From assembly GCA_963920705.1 (NCBI GenBank), contig OY987229.1:22913728-22977727 (forward strand): DNA of 64,000 nucleotides. Direction: 5' to 3'. The notes beneath the pieces were generated by a model, which did no database searches, was not told the DNA's origin, and saw only the letters and a list, made by a program, of their open reading frames with translations. Position numbers and translations under genes: made by a program. Of this stretch, positions 23,421 to 37,200 are shown piece after piece (position 1 is the stretch's first letter; each line of letters begins with the position of its first letter). The stretch is from Odiellus spinosus. Lineage: Eukaryota > Arthropoda > Arachnida > Opiliones > Phalangiidae.

Positions 23421-24260
23421 TCAAACGTGCGTGGCCAACGTTCCCGGTTTTAGGTGCGACGCTTGGGCCGTGATATATCGTCCGTGTCCCAAAACGGGAC
23501 CACCAGCAACCGCGGCCCCACCCCCCGAAGCGACGCTACCCCTAGGCGAAACGTAGACGCCTTGAGGCGGCGGCAAATTGGACTGCGACGTCCTGAGGTA
23601 CGGGTTTGCGTAACCGGCGTTGTAACGCGGGTCAACGATAGGCGCCAAGTCATTCAAAGACTGATGAGAGGCGCTGTCGTAAGTAGTGTCGCGACTCGGG
23701 GTCAATTGGACGCTCGAAGGTTGGGCAACTAAAGGAGGATTGTAATCCCGAGAATAATCGACGTAAGGAATGTAACCGTTGTTATTCTGCGTTTCCTGCA
23801 GCGGTAAAGGCGAACCGTTATATTGAAATCTATCGCTAAATACCTTCGAAATAAAAATGGGGAAAGGAAAAAAAAAACGCAAAATCAACAAAAATAATAG
23901 GTTAAATTAGGTTAGAGGCGATGGAATCGAGATTATTAGTGAAAAAGGGATAAAGACCCCTACACATTAGCCCGTTTAGAAGCGTCGCGTTGCGTTAGGG
24001 TTTAATTAAGAGGAAACCGCAAGAGTACTGGCGATGACTTACCGGTTTAGGGGGGAATCCTTGTTCCGTGTATTCCGCAGCGTATTTGTAAATATCTTGA
24101 GCGTCCTGCGTCCTGGTCGTGTCGCTATTGTCCTCCCAGCTTCGTTCGTGCTCCGTGTTCGACAGCGAAGAAGCTGTTCTAATCTCCACTTTCAAATCGG
24201 AGTCGCCTGATGAACCCGAATCAGACTGTTTCGTCTTTTTCTCGGAGCCATAATCGTCGT
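23421..24260 (-). CDS. kirre: kirre exons 11 and 12: cytoplasmic tail
   Basis: 24260-24043 and 23843-23421. The tail is Ser/Asp-rich, then Tyr-rich (YIPYVDYSRDY, VDPRY, NPYLR), with a Gly/Ala run and the terminal LATHV. The tyrosines are candidate phosphorylation sites and the last three residues a PDZ-binding motif. Confidence 0.9.
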
Positions 24261-27200
24261 CTATTAAATAACCCCGCGTTTTTAGTGTCAATTGATCAGA
24301 TTTAAACTAATTATTCCACTTTTGGTTATATTATAATACCTTTGACTATGGACTTCCTGCGCAGGCAGAGAATAATGACGATGGTGACGGAAACGATGAA
24401 AACGATTCCTCCAATCACACCCGCCAATATTATTAACATTGGCAGACTCTCTGACAAAGAGAAAACAACAATTAAAACAAATAAAACTATTTTTCAAATA
24501 TTAATGGACCTCAAAATTGCTTTTTGTCGAGTTTTTGTAAAATTTTCAGACTAAATATTGTGGCGTATATAAATCATAGTTCAAATGCATACTCATATAG
24601 GATCAAGGAGGATCAGATAAGGAGAGGAAAAGTGGGGCTGCGTTGAGTTAGAGAGAGTAAAGCCAACCTCCCACTTGGGTGGAAAGGGGGATAGGAAATT
24701 CTCGAGGTAAACTGTTGTCACGTGGTTACTAGCGTCGTCGACTACTACGAAGCTGATAAAGGATCCGCTTTACCCACGTGACAAAAGTTTACCGTGAAAC
24801 GTCTCTACCCCCGTTCTCCCAGAGTGGGAGTTTAGGCCGACGCAGTAGGAACAGCGCCGTCCCCACTTTTCCTCTCCTTGTCTGATCCTTCTTGATAGGA
24901 TATTTCACTGTCAAGCTCTGTATATGGGGCGCCAAGGCTTAGAACAACTAATACTCGCAACTAATTAAATAATAACAGAAGCCGATGAAACCCTCCTTTG
25001 AAGTCTACTACTCTAATGTTCCATATAGCGCTCCTCTCTGTATGGGTAAAATTCCCAATTTTACGAGTTAGAAGGGGTCCTACTTCATCCCCCCTGTCTT
25101 AGGAAAATTGGAAATTCTCTCTCCACAAACGACAACGTTTTTTGGACGAACTCCGAGGCTGCTAGAGATATTCGCTCGACGAGCTCCCGCTCCAAAAATA
25201 TCTACCGTTAGGAGGCGTACGAATCGCGCCTTTTGAGAATAACCCATACAGAGAGGGGTAGACAAGACCCGGGAGTAATAGACTTCAAAGGAGGGTTTCA
25301 TCGGCTTCAGATAATAAGTACATAATCATATGTACAACTTCAGCATTTAAGTGCTGGTCTTAACAACCTAATTTAGTCTCCCTAACATCTATAACCACAA
25401 CTCTATAGAGATACGTTGTGGTTCCTGTCAAATAAACTAACCTAAACCTTACCTAACGCGGCATTTGTGTTTTAAATTATTAATAAGTTACCATATACAT
25501 TTGTTCTTAAATAAATCTTAAACGTAATTTGGTAATATAGTGTCACTTCTTGGGCTACTAGGGGTTCCAATCGATTCCAAGGCTTAGCACGATCCCGGCT
25601 ATGTATTAAATTTAAAATAAGAGTACTCACTTTGTTTTTGTAGAGAGAAAACGGCGCTTCTATCTCCGAATGTGTTCGTGACTGTGCAATTGTACTCGCC
25701 GAAATCAGTATCGCTTGCTTTACGAATGACCAATGAATTTCGGACTCCGTTGGCTATCTCTTCCTGGACAATCTCGTAACCTTCCGAATTGTCGATATCG
25801 ACCACCTTCGCGAAGATAGAAAGGAGGAGGAAAAAGGAAAACGTACATTTTACCAGATCAGACATTTAATTAAAAACTAAATAGACTGAATCTTCAGCCC
25901 AAAAAGAGCGCTCTTGTTCGAGCGATAATCGATACAAGTTGTTGAAAACTTGAAATAAAAAAAAGGACCCTTGCTCGAGTGTACCTCTTCGTTATTCGTC
26001 AGATACTTATAGGGACAGGGTTAAAATTTTAATTACCGGAATTCCACCCATCTTCCCGTACCATTATTGAAAGGGATCGATTTAGCGTAAGTTTCCTATA
26101 GGGATTAGGTCCCTTTCAAGGTTGAGAACGAAACGAAATGTTCTTTCAACTATAAACCCGATTGACTGTCGCCGACGACAAAATTTGAAGGGATATAAAA
26201 AGAGATCTACTACACCGAACTAATTAACTTACAATCCATGGACTAATTAATCCACTACGGATTTACCAATTACGTACACTTCAAATAACACTAAAACAAC
26301 TAGAATTTTAAGTTTTCAGTTCTATTAGAGGTACGCGTTTGCTTTCACAAACTTTCTATTAAACTAAGAACGTTTACGTGTACGTGTAGTTACTATACAT
26401 TTCATAGGTCACGTGGCAATATTAGTTCTTCGCTTTTAACCTTATATTCGTCAAACGTGTACCCGAATTTAACTCGTATATGCTTTTTCATACGATTTAT
26501 CAAGAATTAGTCCTTGAACAAGTAAAACTACGATAAAACTTTACTAAAATAGGGTCAAAAAATAATATTTACCCTTCCATTTTTGGTCCAAACGACTCTA
26601 TTGGGAGCTGGCACCGAATTGATCAAACATTCGAGTCGAACGACGTCTCCTTCGATTCCATATTGAGTTTTCGGACTTATTATACTCGGAGGTCCTAAAA
26701 AATTTATATATACAAGATTAAAAAATGATATTGGCCCTCTCACTTTCCGCAGTCGAAAACATCAAAGAGAAAAACGTTTAAATAAAGAAATTCTCTAATT
26801 ATAACGAAGTTTAATTTTAAAACAAATCAATTTTAGATGAATCAGCGCGCTTCTAGTATTACGAAAATACCCAAGGAACGCAATTTTGCATTTTTTAGTT
26901 TTTCCCCTTTCATATTCGTCCCAAACGTTTAAATAAAGTATAAATATAAACCTAATTCAGTTAAAATTTGATTGGATATAAATGTTCGCGAAAAAGAAGC
27001 CTGTGAAACTTTTGATATGCCGGAGAATTTTTAATTATAATCCGAATTAAGTTATTACAGATACATCGAGTTAAAGGAGACAAAGACTGCCGGCGTTTTT
27101 TTGTTTGATTTAATTTAATTTAAATTAATAGAATAGATAAAACACGCGATTTTAACCCAAATAACTAACGCGTTTGAAATAGGAAACAAAATGGTCACTA

Positions 27201-30200
27201 GTACCTTTAATGAAAACGGCCATTTCGAGGATAGTTTCGGGAAAATCTGGGACAACGGCTTTGCAAGTGTATTTTCCCGCCAAATCAGGGGTCATCTGTT
27301 TAATGACGTAGTCTCGACCTATTCCCACGGCGTTACCGCGAAAAAACCACGATATTTCGGGTTTAGGGTTACTATCAACGTCGCACGACAATTTTTCGGA
27401 AGCCCCTAAGTCAACCGCTTTGTTCTCCGCCAAAGTTTTAATTACAGGCCCATCTAGAATAGACAATGACGTAATGAATAAATAAATCGATCTTGGAGAT
27501 CGCGGTAAAAATATTAAGATACTTACAATGCACGTTCAGGTTGTGTGTTGATTTTGTGGTGCCGACGGAGTTGCCTACTTCGCAGGCGATGGATTGGGTA
27601 TTGTAATCGCGGCTGACCTTTCTAAGGGTCAAGGAAGTGGTGAAATCGCCGTTAATGACCTCGTCATTGCGATACCAACGGTACGTGACGTCAGCAGGGT
27701 TAGCCACGGCGTCGCAAGTAAACGTCACGTCGTCGAATTCGATTATTTTATCCGAGTTGACTTTAAGACTAATTTCCGGCGGATCTAAACGAAAGACGAA
27801 CGAAGATAAAGGAAAACAAATTATTTCTCTCTTTTTTATTTCACTTCCTTTTCTTCTAGGATCCTTCCTCATTTCCCCACCTCCGGAAAAGAAGAATTTT
27901 TTTATTTCGCTAGCGAAAAAATAGGGTTAACTGGGGGGGAATTTGATTAAACAGCCGTTAATCATTTCCAAGTCGATTATTTGGAAGAAAAAGAGTAATG
28001 TTTAAACGAAACGGAGCGTCCTACGACTAAAATGGACTGTTTCGGGGACTTTGACAAACGGTCCCTAGCCACAGCCTTTTTCTACGACCCCTTTCTTTCC
28101 TTAAATTTCTCAGGAAGGTCCCCCGCACCCTAGCGCTAAAAGAACAAAAAAAAACTAAGAACGGAAAGCGAGAAACAACAAAAAACAAAAAAGAGTTTTC
28201 TTCGTGGGTTCGCCAAAGAAAGAAATGGGGTTCAAAAAATAAACAAGTTTTTACGAAACGAATGAAAAATGGCCGTAGAAGTTGCCGAGCTCTAGCTTTT
28301 ATAAGTATAGGAGGTCGACAAGAGAAGAAACGGAGCGTAACGCGCGCCGTAAATGATCCCCCCTATTTTTAGAGTCACCAAACCGTTAAAAACCTTAATG
28401 GAAAACGGAACGAATTAACAATAACACGCCCGCACGCTCGATTCACTCGCCTAACGCAAACTTAAACCTTGGCCCGGGCTCAACGTCTAAGGTTAAACTT
28501 TGGATTAAAATCTTTGTAGAAAAAGAACTAAAAAACGTTTAGACCAGGCTCGAAAGACTCGAAAGTGAAATGGAATTGTTTTTTTCCATTTTGGAGATGC
28601 GATTAAAATGTATATAAAAACGCGATAGTTAATTAAAGCAAGGAGGATCAGAGAAGGAGAGGAAATGTGGGGACGGCGCGGTTCCTACTGCGTCTCTCTC
28701 TGGGAGAACGGGGGTAGAGACGTTTCGTGGTAAAATGTTGTCGCGTGGGTAAAACGAATCCTTTATGAGACGCGCTAGCTAGCGACCACGTGACAACAGT
28801 TTACCTCGAGAATTTCCTATCCCCCCTTTCCACCCGAGTGGGAGGTTGGCTCTTCTCTCTCTAACTCAACGCAGCCCCACATTTCCTCTCCTTCTCTGAT
28901 CCTCCTTGATTAAAGGTTATTTCTTACATTTGACTTCCATTTTAATCTCGGCATAAAGGGGTTGAGAAAGAGCCGGATTTTCGGCTCGACATTTAAACGT
29001 CTTTCCATCGTGTTGTCTTCCGGGCGTTAACGTCCATTTCAGGGCGGAATTGTACCGTTTGCTGTCCGCCATCAACGTCTTGGTCGATTCCAAGTTCGAC
29101 TTGACCACCGAAGCTTCGCCATCCAACCACGCCAACTAAAATTGAAATATAATAAACGAAGAGTTTTCGATTACAACTATTAATTAATTTTGTAGACCTA
29201 AAAAGATAACTAACTGCTTCGGGAACCAGTTTCGTACCGATTTGTTTTCAAGAACCGATGGATAGAGCTACGATAAATCGATTTATAAAAGCCGCGTACA
29301 TACTATAGGCCTTGAAATAAATTTCAACCGTTATAAACGTTTCGCTGTAGTCGTGTGAACGTGAGTCTTTTTTTCAAATCGATTTGATTCGATTTCTCGA
29401 AACTGCTTCGGGAACTAGTTTCGTACCGATTCGGCTGATTTCAACAACCGATAGATGAAGCTACGATAAATCGATTTATAAAGATATTAATTTTGTTTCT
29501 TGATCAAAGGTCTAGACGGGTGACCTCAAAATTTTATAATTTGACCTTTCCAAAACGGTTTCGAAGTCTGTAGTGTGAACGCAGCTTTAAAGGCGCGTAT
29601 TTTAATAGCGTCCGATTCTATTTTTTTGTTTCCAATACACGATGTTTAACATGACGTATCAATCTCCACCAGTTCGTCTCATTTTTGGGAACTCCTCTTG
29701 AACGAAACGAAATATATACGCGAAGCCAAAATAAAAAAGTAACCGGATTTGGTTTGACGTTAGGGCAGGACAGATGTCATAGCGCGTATTTCTCGTCGTC
29801 TCTTATAGCGAGCGATAATGGTCGACGGATATACCGGCGTGGAGCGAAGAATCTATTGAACCAGGCCGGAACCGAAAGAAAACTCCGATAAAAAAAGTAT
29901 ATTATAGGTATATAGATATTCTTCTTCCTTTACGCGAAACGCATTCGATAAATAAAATCAAAGCCCACCGCTGCCTATAAAGAAGGCGTTTTTTTTTTTT
30001 TTGGATACGGATATACGATTTGTGGAAGCCAGGCCAGTACGCTCAATAAGCCATAGCGCCAGTGAGAAATCCACGGCGTAAAATATACGAGCGGACACGA
30101 ATCCGACATTTTTGGATCAGACTACCACTATAGCGACGTGAAATAACCCCGCAAAAAAAGTATTTCTTAAGAAAAAGAGAAAAAAAAATGGAGACAAACT

Positions 30201-33200
30201 CGGAGAAACTCAGGAAACCGAAAAGTCACAGACGACCCAACTTGGAATCCCCGATTTTATACATCCCTTTTCAAGTAGAGTTGACAATACTGAAACAGTA
30301 GAGGCGGATTGATATATAATGTTAAATTCTCGTATAGATATGGGATTAGTCGTTACCAATTCCAATTGAATCGCGACTAAAACCAGAAGAAAAATGGTAG
30401 CTATGGATTGAATGGAAGAGCTTATCTCTACTCGTTCGGTTAGAAAGTGACAGTCCGAAATAAGGTAGGCGAGTGTGGGTCCTATTTGGTTCGACGTATC
30501 CAACCAATTCTTTCCCCAAAAAACCAGGAGAAGAAAAAAAAAAAAAACGGACCTGGGTTTCAACCTGACAAGCTCGCGGTTTACCCCTCTCATCTCGTAG
30601 TCTTTTTAGTTTCTTTTTATATAAAACTGTTTCGGGGGTATGAAACCCCCATCCCCCTTCCTGGGGTATGTCCTTACTTCGATTCGTAAACTACACGCAC
30701 GGCTCCGAGTTTATTTTTTTCATTCACGCGTCAGAAAGACCCGATTTCTTATAGCTACACCTAGAGATAAGTGTTACCTTTTTGAAGGAAACGACATTCA
30801 CGCCTCAAGGATAAACAGGTACAGAAAAAAAGAAGTTACAATCATACGCGAGTTTTTCAAGTCTTCAAAAAGTGAGATAAAAAGTTTTGTTGAGTTGTAT
30901 TGACAATCTCGAGAACGAGATGTTTTTTTTTTGTTTGATTTTTAACGCCACGGAAATATTAGAATTTTTTATCTAGAATTGATAGAGAGTATTATGTAAG
31001 CGACTCTACCCGTTAAATATACTATTACTTAGAGCGACAGTAAATGAAAACCCTCTACATAAGTTTAGAAATCAGGTACTCGCCAAAACTTGCATGTGAG
31101 TAAGATTTTGGACACTCGGAAACAATCGTGGCCAGACCAGGGACGGAAATAAGCACAAGTCACTGGTCATTTGTCCGATAAATTTTCCAAATGTCCGATA
31201 ACTTTTTATTTTTAAGAGGGGGTCACTGGACATTTGTCCAATAAAAACAATTTCTTATTTCCGTCCCTGGGCCAGACAGATATAAATTATTTTTAAAATT
31301 TCTGGCGCCCTCCTTGGGTGGAAACTAAAACTATAGCGATAGCTTTAAATAGCTAATGCAACCTCTCAGAGAGGGGGAAAGATAATATAAATTCCGGTGC
31401 CATTTCTCCCTCCCAGCCCCATTTGCCGCGAAGATCTGTTAATTTACCGTATTTAGCATTACAGCTCGATATTATTAGGGAATGTTTTTGTATAATTTTG
31501 ATTAGAGATAATAATTAATCTAATTTAAAATGGAACTAGTTATTTCTTACCTCGGCGGCTGGTTTTCCGGCGTGAGATTCGCAGGTCAATTCGACGGTAA
31601 TACCCGCCGTTGTCTGTAGGAAATCACCCTGAACGATTTTAGGATGCTCCGGAGGAACTATAAGTAAAAAATAAACAAATACACGATTATAAAATATTTT
31701 TAGATATTATCGCGATAAAAATTGGGGTTAATTTTAACCTAGTTTCGTATTAATTGGGGATTAATTATGGACATCGCAGCTACCATAAATACTTCTGGTA
31801 TGTAACCAAAGCTTTGCTATAAAAAAAATGGGCTTCCAAAGATTTAAATGTTTATTCCAACAACTTATAGATAAAAAATATAATAAATCGGTGGTCAAGA
31901 AGTTCGTGACCACAAACAGAGGAACCACTCTTTCCTCCTTCATTTTGGCGCCACATTTTGGCGCGAAAAGAGTCTAAACAAAACCGCGTGATGATTAGTT
32001 TTCGCAAACGATAGAATTAAGAAAAACCCGAGTTTAAAAAGATTTTTTTCCTTTAAAAAGGGGGGAGAGGGAAAGAGAGAAAAATCCGACAAAAACATGT
32101 AGGTACTAGGACGGAATGGCTCGCTCGTAAAAGAAGAAAAAAAAAAGTAAGGGTGGCTGATTTAAAAGCGTTTTGTGGACGGGGTAACGCAATGACGAGC
32201 TAAATCGGTTTTTTAGCTCCAGCTTCCCTTAGCTTTCTCTCTCTCTCTCTCTTTCTGCTATGACCCGATCCTCGCGTCCACCGGGCCGTTTTTATATCAT
32301 TTCGTATCCATTCTTTCACGCGGCCCCCAAAAAGTTTATTATCTTTTACGAGAATACCTTCTTCCCCGACCCCCCGTAATTGGACACCAAACTTTTATCG
32401 TTCGCCGGAAAAAAAGAAAGCTAAACTAGAAAAAAAAAACTCAACTCTCTCCGCTAAGCCAGCAGACACACATCCACAGAGATAGAGGAAGGCCTAGAAA
32501 GGCTCTGACCGCAATTTTCACCCCTTTCCATACAGTTTTTTACACGGGGAACGAAATAGAAAGAGGGGTTGGGGTTTTTTTTTTTCTCTCGAAACGACGC
32601 TGCTTAAAGAAGATCTATGTAAGACATTCGTGGCTCTCTATCAAAAGTACCTCGTATAAAATCTCGCGATTAACGCGCGATTTATCGAGATCGAATTTTA
32701 ACCGACCCCATGTACGAGATTTCCAACCAAGTTTGAGAAAAAAAGAAGACTTTTAAGGATGAACCTAACCTAATGTATTTTCTACGTAGCCCCTGTAAAA
32801 ATGTTTCAACTGTCGAACGGCGCGGTTCGCTGGCGAGATGTCTTACAGGGGCAAAGTTAAGTTCTTTAAAAGATTAATTTTTCCATACTAAAGGAATTTT
32901 ATTTAAATATATTTTTTGGTTTACAAGATCGTAAGGTCTAAAAAAGCGGTTTTGGTTGGAATGAAATTATCTGTCCATTCTGAGCTATGAACTAATTGGA
33001 TCTGTCCATTCTGAGATATATGCACTAATTATATCTGTCCATTCTGAGCTATGAACTAATTATCTGTCAATTCTGAGCTATGAACTAATTATCTGTCAAT
33101 TCTGAGCTATGAACTAATTCTATCTGTCAATTCTGAGCTATGAACTAATTATCTGTCAATTCTGAGCTATGAACCAATTATATCTGTCAATTCTGAGCTA

Positions 33201-34134
33201 GGAAATAATAATATCTGTCAATTCTGAGCTATGAACTAATTATATCTGTCAATTCTGAGCTAGGAAATAATAATATCTGTCAATTCTGAGCTATGAACTA
33301 ATTCTATCTGTCAATTCTGAGCTATGAACTAATTATCTGTCAATTCTGAACTATGAACTAATTATCTGTCAATTCTGAGCTATGAACTAATTATCTGTCA
33401 ATTCTGAGCTATGAACTAATTATCTGTCAATTCTGAGCTATGAACTAATTATCTGTCAATTCTGAGCTATGAACTAATTCTATCTGTCAATTCTGAGCTA
33501 TGAACTAATTCTATCTGTCAATTCTGAGCTACGAACTAATTATCCGTTCATTCCTAGGTATCTTTTTAATTAAATTAAATATTTTTAGCATTTTACACTC
33601 GTACTTTTTAAAAACACGTCAACCAAAGGTGTAAAATTTTACATATATAAAATGTCCAAGGTACGAAAACAACTCTTATATATTCTCCATTAGATATCGA
33701 AATAATTTTATCAGTTATAGGTCAAAGGTTAGATTTTGAAATAAGGTGGTAATTAATTCGGAGCGAAGGGATTAAGAATGATTGGAGAAAGAAACTTATT
33801 GAAGTTTAGCCGCCGCCGCAAACTCTATTATATTTCAAACTCAATTTGATAAAAATATCACTAAAAATAAAAAGGGAGCCAAAAACGAATTGGGAAAAGA
33901 ATAGATAATTAGATTTCCTTTCTTGAAAATCATTTCGGGAGCTGCACCCACCAAGAGGGGACCAAACTACTACAGACGGGGAAAAAGTTTTCAAATTTAC
34001 AGCCTTGAAAAGATTTAAATTCTCGTAGAAAAATCGCTTTTTAAATAAGAAATCAGAGCCATTTTAAAGTTGGAATAGGAAAAGAATATTTTAATTTCTT
34101 TCCCTGGCTGGCAATTTCTCGAAAAGACGGACGG

Positions 34135-34212
<78 letters not shown>

Positions 34213-37200
34213 CTAAGGAACGAAATCATTTCGGAAATTGAGCCTAATAAGAAAATACGCGGATGAATTCGTTTAAAACGGGTTGGAATGCGGAAAATTT
34301 TGCGCCCGGGCTTCTACGGATGGATCTTATTACAATAAGATTCTTTCTTCTTAAAAAGGGGGTAAAAAAATAATTCCAGAGGTCGAAAGGAAAAAGGTCG
34401 AGAGTTGGTTTCTTTTAAAATTTGGTTTCTTTTTAGCGTCTAGTTTGGGAAAATGGTTTTTTGAAGAGTTTCAATAGGAGAGCCAAAAAAATGGTTAAAA
34501 AAAAAAAGGTTCATTGTGTGACGACTATAATTTTTTGCCCTTTCCCCTACTTTAGCTTAAAATTGAGGAATGCTCACTGCTCAGTCGAATCGTAAAAAAA
34601 AGGTTTCTTTCGAGCCTTTTGTAGACTGACTAGACCCATTTTTTCTCCTAGATTAATATGGAAAATGGGCTAAACTTCTTTAGAAAAATCGTTGAAAATA
34701 ATTTTTTTTCTTTCAAATTATGGAAAGTCTAAAAAGAATTTTTTTTTGCCAATTTTTTTTTTCGAGTCTACATTTTCATTGTTTTAGTCTGCGATTGGGG
34801 TTTGCCTGTCTACCTTGGCTTTTATCTACTTTAAAATTAGGCAAATATGATTATATTTGGTAAATTTTGAGTTTTTTTCTTAATCAAATTAATCATTCAT
34901 ATATAAAAATTTTTTTGATAGAGTTTAAAAAGGAAAAGTTTCCTAAAGAAAATATATTTTTTTTGAAAGAAGTCTTTGCTTCATATTTTAATAATATATT
35001 TATATAATTAGGTTTAATTTTAACTATACTAATTTGCGACCATAATATAAACCTTAATTTACATTGGAAACCGAGTTCTTTCACGAGAGAGACGGCGCGA
35101 ATTCGATTATTTTGTAGAAAACCAAATTGTAACTTTCCATTGGAACTAAAAATATGTTTCCGAGAAATAATACTAAAATTTCATCGTTAAATATTCATTG
35201 TTCTATTTATTAATAAATAATTAATCTTAATGATAAAAATAAATAAAATTCAGGCATCCGAGCGTGAGAATATTTCGTGACCTTTGAAATTAACTAACCG
35301 AATATAAAAAGGTAATAATTACAATATGGGAAACTAATTTAGAAGCTAGAGAGAAAGGCGTGTCATTTAGACCGCAAAGCGTCGTCATCAGACCAGAACG
35401 AATTCGGGAATCATAAAAAAAAATCACGAATTTATTCACGAATATTATATTCGTGGTTGTCATAGCGACCATCACATCGTGGTTAATGTTTTCCTCCCTT
35501 CGTTTGATGTGTTAGCGATATTAGAAGAGCTAATTTTGACTCCCGAATCATTCATTGACGCGTCTCAGGACAGGACAGGGCGCAATTTAATCTTTCAATC
35601 AACTAGTTTAGTGTGGTGAATAGTAGTTTAAGTTCGTGACACGTGCCAAGGGCCAATTTTTTTAATGTTTGCAAATGGCAGTACTCTCTCTCTCCCTGTT
35701 AAAAATCTTCATCCGTAAATAATCTAAGCTAAAGGGGCTTTTAAAAGACATAAACGCCTCGATATTGCTTTAGAAGCTTCCTCTATAGGGATGGGATTTT
35801 TTTTCCGCTGGAACAAATATTGAGGAAAAAACTCCTGGCGCATTTGAGCTCGCGTAGTCACATTCCCCTTAAGCGAAACACGTGCAAACGACGCGTGGCG
35901 AGCGTGACGTGACGCGCGCGTGTGCATGCATCTATTTAGGCCTGCAGTAAAAAAACTTTTTCTTCTTCTACCCTCTTTTATAGGTTTTTTTGGTTTAAGC
36001 CGAAATTTTTTTGAAGCTACAGACAAGCGCTGGTCATACATGAAAAGAATTTGCGGTGGTCCGGAACCAAATTGGAACTCCGGGGTGGAATTAGCAATGA
36101 CTAAACGCGACCATAAACCAAAAAATATGATTCGCAAATATTAAAGCTATATAGGAAACCTTATTAATAACGCTACATTTGAAACTGACCATCAGACTTT
36201 AGGGGGAGAACCGAGCTATGAGCAATCCATCTAACCTTTCCGATCGACCCCCACATGGTTGCGATCAACCATGGACTCGTTGTTACTTATTTGGACACCC
36301 GGGTTTGAATTTAATTCAGTGCAAATATGTAGGCCTAAAATTTCCCTCGAATATTAAAGTTTAAATAATAAAATATTTAAAAATAGGCTTAAGAAGCGCG
36401 CGTTTTCGGTCATTGGTCAGAGATTATGAATGAATCGAAGATTTGGGCACGCGATGATCAACTCGAAATATCCCTCGAAACTTGTAAATTGTTCACAATT
36501 TAAATTAAAATTTAATTTAAAAATGAAATTTAACTCACCGTAGACTGTCAAATGAGCGGTTTTTGAGCGAATTCCTTTGGTACCCTCTGCGGCCCCAACT
36601 TGACACTGAAATTGGGCGTCGTCTTCGAGATTGACGTTGTCAATCTTCAAGGAGAAGTCCTCTGCGAATAAATTAAAATATTTATGATTAATTTAAAAAT
36701 AATAAATTTAATCGAGCGCTTGTTTATTATTATAATTTACCTTCTTCATCACTGCCAGTCATGGAATAGCGCGGAAAACCCGCCAAAATTCTTTCCTGTC
36801 CCAATCCGAAGCCGTCTCTCGTCCATTGGATGTTGCCTTTTCTATTCTCAACCCTGCATGGTAGAAGAATATTCGAACCGACCACCGCCGTCCTATCTTG
36901 TGGTTCCAAAGCGAAGCGTTGTTGCGGCACAACTGAAATTAAAACAAAAATCCACGTTTAATTCGGTTAGAAGGTGAATTATTTCAATTTAAAATCTCTT
37001 TGAGAGCGAATTGGATTACCAAAAAGAGTTCTAATCCTTAAATCCGCTATTTTACGAAGGTTAAATCTTAATTTTTACTTGAAAGTTCAAAAATTTTCAC
37101 GTTAATTTGTAGTACGAACAAGGCCCGAAAGTTTTAAGGTATAATTTAAAATAAAATTAAAACTACGTTGGGTTTAAAATATTTTTTGCTGCGATATTCT

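Larger units (their letters stand above)
31658..36538 (-). other. intron 3 of kirre (4.9 kb)
   Basis: Between the Ig1 and Ig2 exons. It contains the minisatellite and CT microsatellite listed below. The remainder is AT-rich with many A and T runs and no exon that I can recognise. Confidence 0.7.

Noticed and set aside
23454-23732. 92-codon plus-strand frame across the last kirre exon
   Set aside because: Antisense shadow of the cytoplasmic tail exon.
30541-30605. tRNA or SINE-like piece on the minus strand (GGTTGAAACCC followed by a T run)
   Set aside because: No A box, acceptor stem or repeated copies in the window; probably chance.
32969-33553. CRISPR-like array
   Set aside because: The units are directly contiguous with no unique spacers, and this is a eukaryotic intron; it is a minisatellite.
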